From: Shewanella frigidimarina
GTDB lineage: Bacteria > Pseudomonadota > Gammaproteobacteria > Enterobacterales > Shewanellaceae
Direction of reading: 5' to 3'
Assembly (NCBI RefSeq): GCF_003797125.1
Contig: NZ_RKKE01000006.1
Span: 1 to 64,000, forward strand
DNA: 64,000 nt
The translations under genes were made by a program, and so were the position numbers. Positions 18,728 through 28,051 of the stretch are shown in pieces (the stretch's first letter is position 1; each line of letters begins with the position of its first letter). The notes beneath the pieces were generated by a model, which saw only the letters and a list, made by a program, of their open reading frames with translations, was not told where the DNA came from and did not search any database.

Positions 18728-19015
18728 CTACAGTTGATTTTCAAGTTGAAAAATCATTTTCTCTACGCTGAACGCAAAATCAAGCTTTAAAGAAATAGCA
18801 CTATCTTCATCAATAATGTCAGCTTTAGTATCAGGAAAACGATCTTGAGCCACTTGCTGCATAGATTGAGCTTGCAATAAGGAATCGTCTCCTACAAAGC
18901 TAAGCTGTAATATCGTATCTTCTGCTTCCACAACAGCGCCAATATCTACATAACTGCCGCATTCAGTACAACTGTCACTGACATTACCTTGCTGCTGTTT
19001 AATTTGCTTAATCAT
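18728..19015 (-). CDS. YfcZ/YiiS (DUF406) family protein
   Basis: A 95-residue cytosolic protein matching the YfcZ/YiiS family. It has the cysteine pair DSCTECGSYVDIGAVV near residue 15 and the acidic middle part with the ALKLD/SLKLDF strand near the C-terminus. The family has no established function. The start ATG at 19015 is followed by IKQIKQQQG. It is a single gene flanked by long non-coding gaps. Confidence 0.8.
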   Translation of the reverse strand: MIKQIKQQQGNVSDSCTECGSYVDIGAVVEAEDTILQLSFVGDDSLLQAQSMQQVAQDRFPDTKADIIDEDSAISLKLDFAFSVEKMIFQLENQL

Positions 19016-19722
19016 TATGTCACCCCATCAGTTTGAACAACGTCAAACGGCAAATATAACTCAGTTTAGGCAGGCTTTTACTTACCATGCTCACAATTAT
19101 CAAAAATTAATTGATTGTCTCAGGATAATAGACTGATATCTCAGCAGTTAAGCCAGTTGTAAATAATTGGCAGTATTTATAAACCAACGCTTAGTTGGGG
19201 CAAACGATCAGCAACAAAAGTGCGTGAATTCATGTCAGTGCGACTTTCATAGAAAAACCTAGGATTCTCAAAAAGTGTCAAGATACACTGGTGGACTTAG
19301 ACTGCACTCGTGTAGAGCAAGAGTTAGTGAAATTAGCAAAAAATCAGACGAGACATAAGAATTAGATCGCGTAGATTCGCACATTTCAGAGTGTGTAACG
19401 GACTTTAAAATGCCGGAACTGTTCCCGTCGTTTAAACTTGATGATGCAAGAATTTAACTGTGAGGCCAAGACACTAAACTCAAAGCAATTAAAACCGATA
19501 TCACCGGAGCTGTAGTAAAATGCAAAGTGTTAATCGAACAAGTACGCGAATAAGTGCAGAATATAGAGTAATATTCATCAAATTAATCTGACTTTATATT
19601 TTAATAGGATTTAAGCTTAGATCTGATTTTCACTAGTTAAACCAATAAAAAAATACAACTTAACATATTGTTTAATAACCGATTAATATTTATAGGCAAG
19701 TTTATAAGTGAGCTTAATACCA
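19016..19722. other. Gap with possible decayed coding fragment
   Basis: About 700 bp without an intact gene. On the plus strand, 19401-19554 reads in one frame as protein-like (MPELFPSFKLDDARI, two stops, then TKLKAIKTDITGAVVKCKV, then LIEQVRE). 19284-19364 reads as protein-like in another frame (CQDTLVDLDCTRVEQELVKL). This looks like the eroded end of a lost gene, but I cannot name it. Confidence 0.3.
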
Positions 19723-20682
19723 TTATTTGAAATCAGGTTGGTACCATAATGATTTGTTAGATAAAGGTGTTAAAGGAGGAAGCCAAGTATTTTCTATGTT
19801 GATAACTCGTCTATTTTCTAGTTTTGCTTTTTTAATATTTTCACTATGATAGCGATAAAAAATCTCATCAAAACTACCATCAATTACCATCATTTCCAGT
19901 CCGGTCGTAATACGCTCTGCAAGCCTCGGATGAGTTTGGCTAATAAATAGATAAGATGGCGATGGTAAATAAATCACCAAGTTTGATTCAATGACAATAT
20001 TAGGAAATTGATCATGATTTTTATCAAATTCAACAAATATTTCATTGATTCCACGTGGGAAATAATCAAATCTACCACGACTGAGCATAGCAAATAGGCC
20101 CTTATAGGTATTTCCTTTGACAATGGGGAAGTTGTTGGCTTGCATTAACAAAGTGGTTGTCCACTGTGGTTTGAGTCCGGCTTGTAGCTGCTTAAGCTGC
20201 TCTGCATCGATAATTTTATTAAACTTATATTGATCTTTGGCATTAATTAATAATAAACGATAACTAAGCAAACCTTTGAAAATTGGAATACGAATAGGAA
20301 TAGTTTTACTTTCCCATTCTGAATTGGTTGCGGCTACAAAAGCATTAATTGTTTGCCCTTTTATTAGTTGCCTTAAAACACGATCCCTCGCCATGGGGTT
20401 ATGAGATTGCTGGATACGATAATCCCCATAAAGCGGTTGGGTTTTCTTTAATGAGAGCTCTATTAATTCAGTAGTATAAAGGTAGCGCAGATCTTCCTTA
20501 GGGTGCGGTTGATGAAAACGTACAATATCGATGACCTCAGCATGGGCGTGATTAGTTGCCGCCAGCGCGATGGCAACTAATCCGATAGTAGAAAGCATGA
20601 AAGAGAACATTCCTGTCGCGATTAGAAGGCGCTTCAAACAGTAATTGATAACACTCATTGAGAAAAGTAGTAAAAATCCCAT
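19723..20682 (-). CDS. Periplasmic solute-binding-like protein
   Basis: A 319-residue protein that resembles bacterial extracellular solute-binding proteins of family 3. It has a long N-terminal hydrophobic leader (cleavage probably after NHAHAE near residue 49) and two lobes with stretches such as LKPQWTTTLLMQANNFPIV, RGRFDYFPRGINEIF and RLAERITTGLEMMVIDGSF. The ATG at 20682 follows AAGGAG, which supports the long leader. No ABC permease or ATPase gene is nearby, so it may be an orphan sensor-type binding protein (inference). The gene lies between two 700-bp non-coding gaps. Confidence 0.7.
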   Translation of the reverse strand: MGFLLLFSMSVINYCLKRLLIATGMFSFMLSTIGLVAIALAATNHAHAEVIDIVRFHQPHPKEDLRYLYTTELIELSLKKTQPLYGDYRIQQSHNPMARDRVLRQLIKGQTINAFVAATNSEWESKTIPIRIPIFKGLLSYRLLLINAKDQYKFNKIIDAEQLKQLQAGLKPQWTTTLLMQANNFPIVKGNTYKGLFAMLSRGRFDYFPRGINEIFVEFDKNHDQFPNIVIESNLVIYLPSPSYLFISQTHPRLAERITTGLEMMVIDGSFDEIFYRYHSENIKKAKLENRRVINIENTWLPPLTPLSNKSLWYQPDFK

Positions 20683-21410
20683 TATTGCTCCTTAATTGAG
20701 AATAACGATATCTCAGTTTGTTTTACGGAACTTATTGTTTTACGGAACTTAAAAATTATGATTTCGATTTAGGGTTACTGTAATCCGATTAAGGTGAGAT
20801 CAGAGTTTGTAGGGCAAGGGGAAAAAATGCAAACGGTTATTACCTTATCAACATGTTAATTCAAAGATAAACGATTTTAACCTTACCGTGTAGTCAGTTT
20901 TGAAGTAAGAACACCTAGCTCCTGCAACATCGACTAGTAAGTGCTAATTGCTCCAGCTCAATCTCTGAACACTTAATTTAGTTCGATTGGTATTGCATCA
21001 TCTTCAGCAAATAGAGCATCAGGTTTAGTTCGTAACTACAATGTCAAATAATTGGGATATACGCCCTAACCGAATACCAAAATAATCAGAAAAATTGTTG
21101 CGTATAGAACATAAAACAAAAAATTATTTTATGAAGAACCTTACACTGTTATTACTCTGCGACTAAGTATAGTTCAGACTTCAAAAAGGGTTAAAACGTG
21201 AAGTTTTTATGCACCTGAACATTCATTCTTTCGAGGTGATTTTTGAATATATGTTTGTTGGCGATGGTTCTTTTTGATCCAGATCTGCTTATTACCTACA
21301 TTTATTAGCTGGTCTTTGAGAGTTATTTTTTGAATCTTACATTATACTTTAAAAATCAATAAGTTATCACTTGCATTTTTTTTAGGTGTACATGCGTTTT
21401 CTCTGCGATC
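20683..21410. other. Non-coding gap
   Basis: About 730 AT-rich bases with no open frame of credible composition. Apart from a 17-bp tandem duplication near 20718, nothing was recognised. Confidence 0.5.
20718..20751 (+). repeat. 17-bp tandem duplication
   Basis: TTGTTTTACGGAACTTA is present twice in direct succession (20718-20734 and 20735-20751), 36 bp upstream of the binding-protein start. It may be a recent slippage event, or it may double a promoter element. Confidence 0.85.
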
Positions 21411-21899
21411 TTAATTTGATAAAATTTTAGATATCTTACGTTGCGTGCTCAGTTGTTCTAAAAAGTGCATATCTTCTAACGGGGTATGTTGTTGGTAGGC
21501 ATTAATCGCTTTATTTTTAGTTAGGTAGTCGCAGTTACTTAATACTTCAACCATAGAATCTGATTGAGAACCTCTAATCACTAATGCTTCGGGCGTTAAT
21601 GCTTGTTGAAGTTGAAACTGACGTGCACCTTGTTCCTGAAATATCATCGCGTTATCGATAGTGTCTGGGTGAACAGAAATATCATCGACTAATAATTGAG
21701 GTTGAGGTACAGAAAATCGTTGTCGCAGTTTTTGTGTGCTATCTACATCATTATCTAATTGAAATTGAGCCATATCGCGAGCATCAATTGACAGCATAGC
21801 CAACAGCAAACCAAATTCACCGCGACGATTGTTTTCAATCGCAACGTTTAATCGGCTCCCTATTTGTAACTCATTGACTAATGTTGACTCAATTTGCAT
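21411..21899 (-). CDS. VC2046/SO_2500-like family protein
   Basis: A 162-residue protein that I recognise, with some reserve, as the VC2046/SO_2500 family found in Vibrio and Shewanella. The typical start is NELQIGSRLNVAIENNRRGE followed by FGLLLAMLSIDARDMAQF. There is no signal peptide, membrane segment or catalytic motif, and the function is unknown. It lies just upstream of, and divergent from, the tRNA-Tyr cluster. Confidence 0.7.
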   Translation of the reverse strand: MQIESTLVNELQIGSRLNVAIENNRRGEFGLLLAMLSIDARDMAQFQLDNDVDSTQKLRQRFSVPQPQLLVDDISVHPDTIDNAMIFQEQGARQFQLQQALTPEALVIRGSQSDSMVEVLSNCDYLTKNKAINAYQQHTPLEDMHFLEQLSTQRKISKILSN

Positions 21900-22024
21900 A
21901 TAAAAACATCACCACTACTGCTCGATGCTATTTTATCGACCAAACAGTCATAAACTTTAGTAAAATATTCAATTATGTACTTTACATATAAAAGGTTTCT
22001 GACTACTATGGCGACCGCAATTGA

Positions 22025-22109
22025 GGAGGGGTTCCCGAGTGGCCAAAGGGATCAGACTGTAAATCTGACGGCTCAGCCTTCGAAGGTTCGAATCCTTCTC
22101 CCTCCACCA
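22025..22109 (+). tRNA. tRNA-Tyr (GTA), copy 1
   Basis: 85 nt including encoded CCA. The acceptor GGAGGGG pairs with TCCCTCC, the anticodon loop CTGTAAATC gives GTA, the arm GGTTCGAATCC is a T-arm, and there is a class II variable arm. All three copies are identical in sequence. Confidence 0.97.
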
Positions 22110-22182
22110 TTTGCGTTGCTACAAAGTGTAAATTTAAAAGTGTTAAAGATGTAAAAAGATAGTAAGAAAAAAGAAAATATGT

Positions 22183-22267
22183 GGAGGGGTTCCCGAGTGG
22201 CCAAAGGGATCAGACTGTAAATCTGACGGCTCAGCCTTCGAAGGTTCGAATCCTTCTCCCTCCACCA
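22183..22267 (+). tRNA. tRNA-Tyr (GTA), copy 2
   Basis: Identical 85-nt copy, 73 bp after copy 1. Encoded CCA end. Confidence 0.97.
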
Positions 22268-22297
22268 TCTTTCTTTTAATCTTATTTATCTTGCTGT

Positions 22298-22382
22298 GGA
22301 GGGGTTCCCGAGTGGCCAAAGGGATCAGACTGTAAATCTGACGGCTCAGCCTTCGAAGGTTCGAATCCTTCTCCCTCCACCA
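22298..22382 (+). tRNA. tRNA-Tyr (GTA), copy 3
   Basis: Identical 85-nt copy, 30 bp after copy 2. The three probably form one transcript. An apparent frame at 22296-22550 crosses it and is not a gene. Confidence 0.97.
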
Positions 22383-22729
22383 TTTTACATCTCGAGCTTA
22401 GTTTATTGCTGCTTAGTTCAATTACTGAATGTTATTTCTATTGATTCATCTGACACAAAATCCTCGTTTATATTCTACAAACAACCTTTTCTTTGTTACA
22501 AAAAAACAAACCCACTAATACAAGCCGTAAACCTTATGTTATCCTTTTAATTCATTGGTATTTCTCACTAAATCATTTTCCGTACTACCTCGTTCTTCCA
22601 CTTATTTTTATTAATGCAACTCAACATCAGCAATTTTAAAAATATATGTTGCTGATAGCGATAAACACTACTCTTAACTTTACATTTTAGTTATTATTTA
22701 TTCCTTTTTGGAATAACGAGTATCATTGC
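22383..22729. other. Gap after the tRNA cluster
   Basis: About 350 AT-rich bases. I see no clear terminator, integrase gene or duplicated tRNA end, so nothing indicates an integrated element here. Confidence 0.5.
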
Positions 22730-23791
22730 ATGTCATCTACTTGGGTCAATCAGGCCATCGCAAAAATAGAAGCCGATTATCAACGTTCCGCAGATACACA
22801 TCTTATAAAATTAGATCTTCCGCAACTTGATGGTATAGACATTTATTTAAAAGACGAAAGTACTCATCCAACAGGTAGCTTAAAACATCGCTTAGCTCGA
22901 TCACTATTTCTGTATGCGCTATGTAATGGCTGGATAAAAAAAGACACTCCCATTATTGAGTCTTCATCTGGGAGCACCGCTGTATCTGAAGCCTATTTTG
23001 CGCGATTACTTGGATTGCCCTTTATCGCTGTAATGCCAAAAACGACTGCTAAAAAGAAGATTCAACAAATTGAATTTTATGGTGCGCGATGTCATTTTGT
23101 CGATAATGGTAGCCAAATGTATGCTGAATCAGAAAAATTAGCCGCTGAGTTGCAAGGCCATTATATGGACCAATTTACGTATGCTGAGCGAGCCACCGAT
23201 TGGCGAGGTAATAACAATATTGCTGATTCTATATTTATCCAAATGGAAAAAGAGCCCCATCCTATTCCAAGCTGGATTGTAATGAGTCCTGGTACTGGTG
23301 GCACCAGCGCTACCATTGGCCGCTATATTCGTTATCAGCAGCAACAAACGCAGTTGTGCGTCGTCGACCCCGAAAATTCTGTATTCTACGATTACTTTCA
23401 CAATGGTGACGCGAGCATCATTAGCGATAAGAGCAGTAAAATAGAGGGAATTGGTCGGCCACGTGTTGAACCGTCATTTATTGCTGGTGTAGTTGACTCT
23501 ATGATTAAGATCCCTGATGCCGCCTCAATCGCAACGATTCAGTGGTTAGAGCAACTCATAGGGCGTAAAACAGGCGCATCTACTGGTACTAACTTATATG
23601 GGGCGTTGCTGTTAGCAACACAAATGCGTAACGAAGGTCAAACAGGTTCTATTGTGACCTTAATTTGTGATGCGGGTGAGCGCTATCTTGATACCTATTA
23701 CAACCCCCAATGGATAGAAGACAATATTGGCTGTTTCGAACACTACCGAGAAAAACTCGTCGCGTTTAATCAATCAGGTTTACTTCGTTAA
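22730..23791 (+). CDS. PLP-dependent cysteine synthase-family enzyme
   Basis: A 353-residue fold-type II PLP enzyme of the cysteine synthase/cysteine desulfhydrase group. The PLP lysine is K52 in HPTGSLKHR, the asparagine-type loop is ESSSGSTAVSEA near residue 78, and the phosphate cradle is MSPGTGGTSATIGRY near 185. Related proteins with TGSLKHR are annotated as PLP-dependent cysteine synthase family or L-cysteine desulfhydrase; the reaction here is not decided by sequence. It is a single gene with a strong terminator. The start is the ATG at 22730, and a TAACGAGTATC stretch precedes it. Confidence 0.88.
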   Translation: MSSTWVNQAIAKIEADYQRSADTHLIKLDLPQLDGIDIYLKDESTHPTGSLKHRLARSLFLYALCNGWIKKDTPIIESSSGSTAVSEAYFARLLGLPFIAVMPKTTAKKKIQQIEFYGARCHFVDNGSQMYAESEKLAAELQGHYMDQFTYAERATDWRGNNNIADSIFIQMEKEPHPIPSWIVMSPGTGGTSATIGRYIRYQQQQTQLCVVDPENSVFYDYFHNGDASIISDKSSKIEGIGRPRVEPSFIAGVVDSMIKIPDAASIATIQWLEQLIGRKTGASTGTNLYGALLLATQMRNEGQTGSIVTLICDAGERYLDTYYNPQWIEDNIGCFEHYREKLVAFNQSGLLR

Positions 23792-23803
23792 CCTGTTAAA
23801 ATT

Positions 23804-23839
23804 AAAAAGCCGTTGAATATTGATTCAACGGCTTTTTTT
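23804..23839 (+). terminator. Strong bidirectional terminator
   Basis: GCCGTTGAAT (23809-23818) and ATTCAACGGC (23823-23832) form a perfect 10-bp stem with loop ATTG. An A-run precedes it and seven T follow. It serves the PLP enzyme gene and perhaps queE from the other side. Confidence 0.92.
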
Positions 23840-23885
23840 GTTTCGTAAAAAACAAGTGGTCATAATGAACACTAAATAAACGCTT

Positions 23886-24554
23886 TTAGTCAATATTCAG
23901 ATACTTATGTGTTTGTATCGATAAACGCCAGTTACGGCTAATACACACCTTCATGGCAAGTTCTGTTGCACGCGCCTTTTGACTAATAGGTTGTAAGCAA
24001 ATGGTTTTATCGCTGACATCAATATTCAGTAATAATTTATCTAATTCATCGATATGGTGTTCTGTGGCGATAGGATGTTTAATTTCATTAGCACGATTTA
24101 ATGCTTGTTCTAGTACCTTGTAGCCACCTTTCATATTGATTTTAGGTGATACAGTAACCCACACATCTGAATGACATTTTACGTCAAACGTGCCACTGGT
24201 TTCTATTTGTACCTGATAACCAGCCTCAAAAAAAATCGTGGTTAATTCAGTCAAATCGTACAAACATGGCTCACCACCGGTTAACACAATGTGCTTAGCA
24301 GTAAAGCCTTTATCATGAAATGCTTGCAGTAACGTATGGCCAGTATGATCAGCCCATCTGCCGATGGTGCCGTCGACCTGAATCACTTGCTCTGCGGTCA
24401 CTTTGTTTTCGGGTAACACATCCCAGGTTTGCTTTGTATCACACCATGCACAACCTACAGGACAGCCCTGCAAGCGAACGAACAGTGCAGGAACACCAGT
24501 ATATGTGCCCTCACCTTGTATTGTTTCAAATACTTCGTTAACGGGATATTTCAT
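23886..24554 (-). CDS. queE: 7-carboxy-7-deazaguanine synthase
   Basis: Radical SAM enzyme that contracts 6-carboxytetrahydropterin to 7-carboxy-7-deazaguanine on the way to queuosine. The cluster motif is the QueE-type C-x3-C-x2-C (C31, C35, C38 in GCPVGCAWCDTKQTW), followed by VLTGGEPCLYDL near residue 95. 222 residues matches the family. It is divergent from queC with 210 bp between them, so the two consecutive steps share a promoter region. Confidence 0.95.
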   Translation of the reverse strand: MKYPVNEVFETIQGEGTYTGVPALFVRLQGCPVGCAWCDTKQTWDVLPENKVTAEQVIQVDGTIGRWADHTGHTLLQAFHDKGFTAKHIVLTGGEPCLYDLTELTTIFFEAGYQVQIETSGTFDVKCHSDVWVTVSPKINMKGGYKVLEQALNRANEIKHPIATEHHIDELDKLLLNIDVSDKTICLQPISQKARATELAMKVCISRNWRLSIQTHKYLNID

Positions 24555-24764
24555 CGTTTACCTTACTTCTAGAGACAAGTATTGGCTACCTGGCTTATAA
24601 CGGGTCGGCATTTATAGAGTATTTTAACGTTAGCTGCAAGTATTTACACCTATGACTTTGCAGTTGGGCCTGGCTTAGGTAACATATCAGTTCTATTTAC
24701 CTGGACCACTAGGGGTTGATCACTCCGATCTTACCAGTCAGTTCAGTACGTTAAGAGTATATCC

Positions 24765-25472
24765 ATGTCAGATGCAAAGCAAAACACGCCAACTAAAGCC
24801 CTTGTTGTTTTCAGTGGCGGTCAAGATTCAACCACTTGCCTTATTCAAGCCTTATCTCAATATGACGAAGTACACGGGATAACATTTGATTATGGCCAAC
24901 GCCATCGTCAAGAAATCGAAGTGGCAAAATCCTTGGCTACTGAGTTGAAACTAGCTAGCCATAAAGTCATGGATACCACCTTATTAAACGAGTTAGCCAT
25001 TTCAGCATTAACACGTGATGCTATTCCTGTATCACATGAGCTGATGAATAATGGTTTGCCGAATACTTTTGTGCCTGGACGTAATATTTTATTTTTAACT
25101 CTTGCGGGTATATATGCTTACCAATTAGGTTGCGATGCGATTATTACCGGCGTGTGTGAAACCGACTTTTCAGGCTATCCAGATTGCCGTAATGAATTTG
25201 TTCAATCAATGCAAAACTCATTAGCACTCGGAATGGATAAACCCCTTAAGATAATTACCCCATTAATGTGGCTCAATAAAGCTGAAACTTGGGCACTGGC
25301 TGATAAATATCAGCAATTAGCATTAGTACAACATCAAACGTTAACTTGTTATAACGGTATTGTTGGTAAAGGTTGTGGTGACTGCCCCGCTTGTGTCTTA
25401 CGTCAACGTGGCCTAGAGGATTACTTGCAAAATAGTCAATCAGTGATGGACTCATTAAACAGTAAGCTATAA
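24765..25472 (+). CDS. queC: 7-cyano-7-deazaguanine synthase
   Basis: ATP-dependent conversion of 7-carboxy-7-deazaguanine to preQ0, the step after QueE. The PP-loop SGGQDS is at residues 17-22, and the zinc cysteines are in CYNGIVGKGCGDCPACVLR near residue 200. 235 residues is normal. The encoded ITGVCETDFSGYPDCR block is the usual substrate loop. There is no obvious terminator before the rhombosortase gene 185 bp downstream. Confidence 0.96.
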   Translation: MSDAKQNTPTKALVVFSGGQDSTTCLIQALSQYDEVHGITFDYGQRHRQEIEVAKSLATELKLASHKVMDTTLLNELAISALTRDAIPVSHELMNNGLPNTFVPGRNILFLTLAGIYAYQLGCDAIITGVCETDFSGYPDCRNEFVQSMQNSLALGMDKPLKIITPLMWLNKAETWALADKYQQLALVQHQTLTCYNGIVGKGCGDCPACVLRQRGLEDYLQNSQSVMDSLNSKL

Positions 25473-25657
25473 CAATATCGATAACATACTGTAACTAACT
25501 GCAACGGTTTAATGCAGCTCTGCCGCAGCGCTATTTTGATGACGACACCAAAAATGCACACGGGTTAACGCTATGCGGCAATTTTGCGCTACAGTTAAGT
25601 TTAGTGTTTTTGGATAAATTAAATTGGCTTGTTTTGACGGTGCGCAAAGAGGATATT

Positions 25658-26287
25658 TTGCTAAATCATAAATCAAACACTGTTGGACTTTATCACTTTG
25701 TTGTTGTCATCAGCCTTATTTGTATTGGGCTGTTTGCAGCAGATATCCCTACGCCAGCATTTTTGCCTATTGATCAGTATTTAAGTTATCAATATAACGC
25801 CATTACTGATGGACAAATATGGCGATTAATCACCGGTAACCTGTTGCATACTAATTTATGGCATTTGCTGATGAATTTGGCAGGATTTTGGGTGATTGTA
25901 TTTTTACATGAAGTCCATTACAAGCGTCATCCAGGCAAGTTGATATTACTGTTTCTCAGTTTATGTTTATTAGAAGGTATTGGTTTATATTTCTTTTATC
26001 CTAGTCTAAAAGCTTATGTAGGCTTAAGTGGATTGTTACATGGGTTGTTTGCTTTTGGTGCAGTAATGGACATTCGCAAAGGTTACCGTTCAGGTTATTT
26101 ACTGTTGCTTGGCGTGATCATTAAAGTCGGATACGAGCAGGTATTTGGTGCGACGAGCAGTATTACCCAGTTAATTAATGCCAGAGTTGCCACTGAATCA
26201 CATCTGGTTGGTCTTATTTGTGGAATATTGTGCGCGTTGTGCTGGTCAGCGATTGCCCATCGCTTCAAATATCACCACCTGCCTTAA
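25658..26287 (+). CDS. rrtA: Rhombosortase (rhomboid-family GlyGly-CTERM protease)
   Basis: Membrane serine protease of the rhombosortase branch of rhomboids, which cleaves GlyGly-CTERM proteins in the inner membrane. Catalytic serine is S124 in YVGLSGLLHG and histidine is H182 in ATESHLVG. HTNLWHLLMN is the rhomboid loop, and about six hydrophobic segments span the chain. The frame is open from a GTG at 25604, but AAGAGGA lies just upstream of the TTG at 25658, giving 209 residues, the family size. The start is uncertain. No GlyGly-CTERM substrate is encoded in this window. Confidence 0.85.
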   Translation: MLNHKSNTVGLYHFVVVISLICIGLFAADIPTPAFLPIDQYLSYQYNAITDGQIWRLITGNLLHTNLWHLLMNLAGFWVIVFLHEVHYKRHPGKLILLFLSLCLLEGIGLYFFYPSLKAYVGLSGLLHGLFAFGAVMDIRKGYRSGYLLLLGVIIKVGYEQVFGATSSITQLINARVATESHLVGLICGILCALCWSAIAHRFKYHHLP

Positions 26288-26327
26288 CGCTACACGCAAA
26301 CTGTATTGACTTAAGCGTAGTTGTTTT

Positions 26328-26359
26328 AGCGCACATACTGGATAAACGGTATGTGCGCT
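26328..26359. terminator. 11-bp hairpin between rrtA and a convergent gene
   Basis: AGCGCACATAC (26328-26338) and GTATGTGCGCT (26349-26359) pair perfectly with a 10-nt loop. The U-tracts are weak, so it may be a poor terminator or only a hairpin. Confidence 0.5.
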
Positions 26360-26409
26360 TAATTGATTATAGGTTCTGCAGACTCTGACTCAATCTCTTG
26401 TCCATCCAT

Positions 26410-26997
26410 TTACTCAGACATCCCTGGAACAGTCACTTTTTCAGATTCAGATTCGGTAGATAGAACTGTGGCATTTGATTGTGCTCGCTCAACTAATTTA
26501 TCGTATTCAGCTTGAGTAATAAGATAACTTTTTAATGGCGGTAATGGTTTAGTCGAAGATTCTGTCACAGGAACTTCTGTCATACCACTGATATCAACTC
26601 GTCCAAATAGCAACGCAATAGTAATAACGAACACATGTATAAATATCACTATCAATGTTGTGTAACGACTTTTACTGACTACTGCTAAAAAACGTTGCCA
26701 AACATTGCCACTCATCATTGATTCGTTTGGCTGTAGTAACGATTCACTACTAGCAGGTTCAGATCCAATCGCACCCGTTAACTGCAACTGAATATTATCA
26801 GCGACTTGTTGTTGATGATGTTGTAATTCATTTTCATCTATCACTTCATCTTCTTTCTCAACAAAAGGTGTCACGTCTTTGTTAAATTCAATGTTAGCGT
26901 TTTCAACCCGCGGTGATGGCATGTTGCCCCAATGCGGAACAGCGCTATTAGTTGTAGTAGATTGAAGCGAACTCGACTGTTGGTTTTTTTCAGGCAT
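26410..26997 (-). CDS. Unknown single-pass membrane protein
   Basis: A 195-residue protein with no family I recognise. The N-terminal 100 residues are polar, acidic and glutamine-rich (low complexity, probably cytoplasmic). One transmembrane helix lies at about 113-132 (TLIVIFIHVFVITIALLF). The C-terminal 60 residues contain LKSYLITQAEYDKLVERAQS and would be periplasmic. The layout resembles small envelope-anchored accessory proteins. The start ATG at 26997 is preceded by a weak ribosome site. It is a single gene, convergent with rrtA. Confidence 0.7.
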   Translation of the reverse strand: MPEKNQQSSSLQSTTTNSAVPHWGNMPSPRVENANIEFNKDVTPFVEKEDEVIDENELQHHQQQVADNIQLQLTGAIGSEPASSESLLQPNESMMSGNVWQRFLAVVSKSRYTTLIVIFIHVFVITIALLFGRVDISGMTEVPVTESSTKPLPPLKSYLITQAEYDKLVERAQSNATVLSTESESEKVTVPGMSE

Positions 26998-27038
26998 ATA
27001 GACTAACTCACCAAGAATGATCGGTTAAGTATAACGTT

Positions 27039-27076
27039 ATAAACCTCATTAAGTAGCACCTTTTTATGAGGTTTAT
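27039..27076. repeat. 11-bp inverted repeat in a divergent promoter region
   Basis: ATAAACCTCAT (27039-27049) and ATGAGGTTTAT (27066-27076), perfect, 16-nt loop. It lies 41 bp upstream of the unknown membrane protein gene and 175 bp before the hemolysin III-like gene. It could be an operator or an RNA hairpin. Confidence 0.55.
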
Positions 27077-27251
27077 GGATGAATTGAATTAACAAATATT
27101 TACCCAATCGAGCGTTAAATTAGCATTATAAGTAACATAAATGGACACTTCACTTTCAGCTTACACGTGTTCACCTAAATATAGCTATTAAGTATTGAGA
27201 CTGATAGACTAGCGGTGCTCAAAATCCAATCAGCACTATTTACAGGATATT

Positions 27252-27935
27252 ATGAATTCATTATCAAACACTCTGGCATCTCAGCAAACAGTTATCGAAT
27301 CCACTGGATCAGATTACTGTCAAGCGGAAGAAAAAGCCAATGCCCTTTCACATGCATTAGGTATTGTTGCCGGCATCATCGGCTTAATGTTAATGCTGAT
27401 AAAAGCACCCGATCATTTAACCTTTGTGCAAATTACTGGTGTGGTAATTTATGGTATTAGTATTATCGCTTTGTTTCTTGCCTCTACATTATATCACTCA
27501 AGCAAAAGTGCATTGTGGCGCAAACGCTATAAAATGGCAGACCACTGTGCTATTTACACCTTGATTGCAGGCACTTACACGCCAATGATGCTAATCAGTT
27601 TACAAAGCACACAAGCCACTGTGGTACTTACTGCCATTTGGTCTTTAGCTTTGGGCGGGGTTATCTTTAAAACATTGTTTATCGGTCGATTTAAGGCCTT
27701 TAGTGTAGTGTTGTATTTAGTGATGGGTTGGTTATGTGTCACTGTGATGGGCGACTTAAAAACTCACATGAGTGACTTAGGCTTAAGCTTACTCCTTGTA
27801 GGCGGTTTATTTTATAGTCTTGGGGTGATTTTCTATGTTGGAAAACGCATTCCGTTTAATCACGCCATTTGGCATTTATTTGTGCTTGGTGGGGCATTCA
27901 GCCATTTTTTATGTATTTATCTCACCGTACTATAA
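27252..27935 (+). CDS. Hemolysin III / PAQR-family membrane protein
   Basis: A 227-residue, seven-segment membrane protein of the YqfA/TrhA hemolysin III family (PAQR superfamily). Metal-ligand positions of the family are present: EKANALSHALGIVAGI near residue 28, ASTLYHSS near 80 with its histidine, MADHCAIYTLIAGTYTP near 96, and the late FNHAIWHLFVLGGAFSHF with two histidines. Members are proposed to modulate membrane homeostasis; hemolytic activity should not be assumed. Start is the ATG at 27252 after CAGGAT. The alkyltransferase-like gene follows on the same strand. Confidence 0.93.
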   Translation: MNSLSNTLASQQTVIESTGSDYCQAEEKANALSHALGIVAGIIGLMLMLIKAPDHLTFVQITGVVIYGISIIALFLASTLYHSSKSALWRKRYKMADHCAIYTLIAGTYTPMMLISLQSTQATVVLTAIWSLALGGVIFKTLFIGRFKAFSVVLYLVMGWLCVTVMGDLKTHMSDLGLSLLLVGGLFYSLGVIFYVGKRIPFNHAIWHLFVLGGAFSHFLCIYLTVL

Positions 27936-28051
27936 CGCTCTAAAGACAATATCACTTCTCAAAAAATTGCGGTTGTACTATGGCCGCAATTTTTCTATTA
28001 TCTGTTGCTAATACACAGCTAACTCTGCTTAAAGACGCTATATGGAAACAC

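Noticed and set aside
22296..22550. 84-codon plus-strand frame after the tRNA genes
   Set aside because: It begins inside the third tRNA-Tyr and continues through non-coding DNA.
24555..24764. preQ1 riboswitch between queE and queC
   Set aside because: I looked for the compact preQ1 aptamer patterns and found no convincing match.
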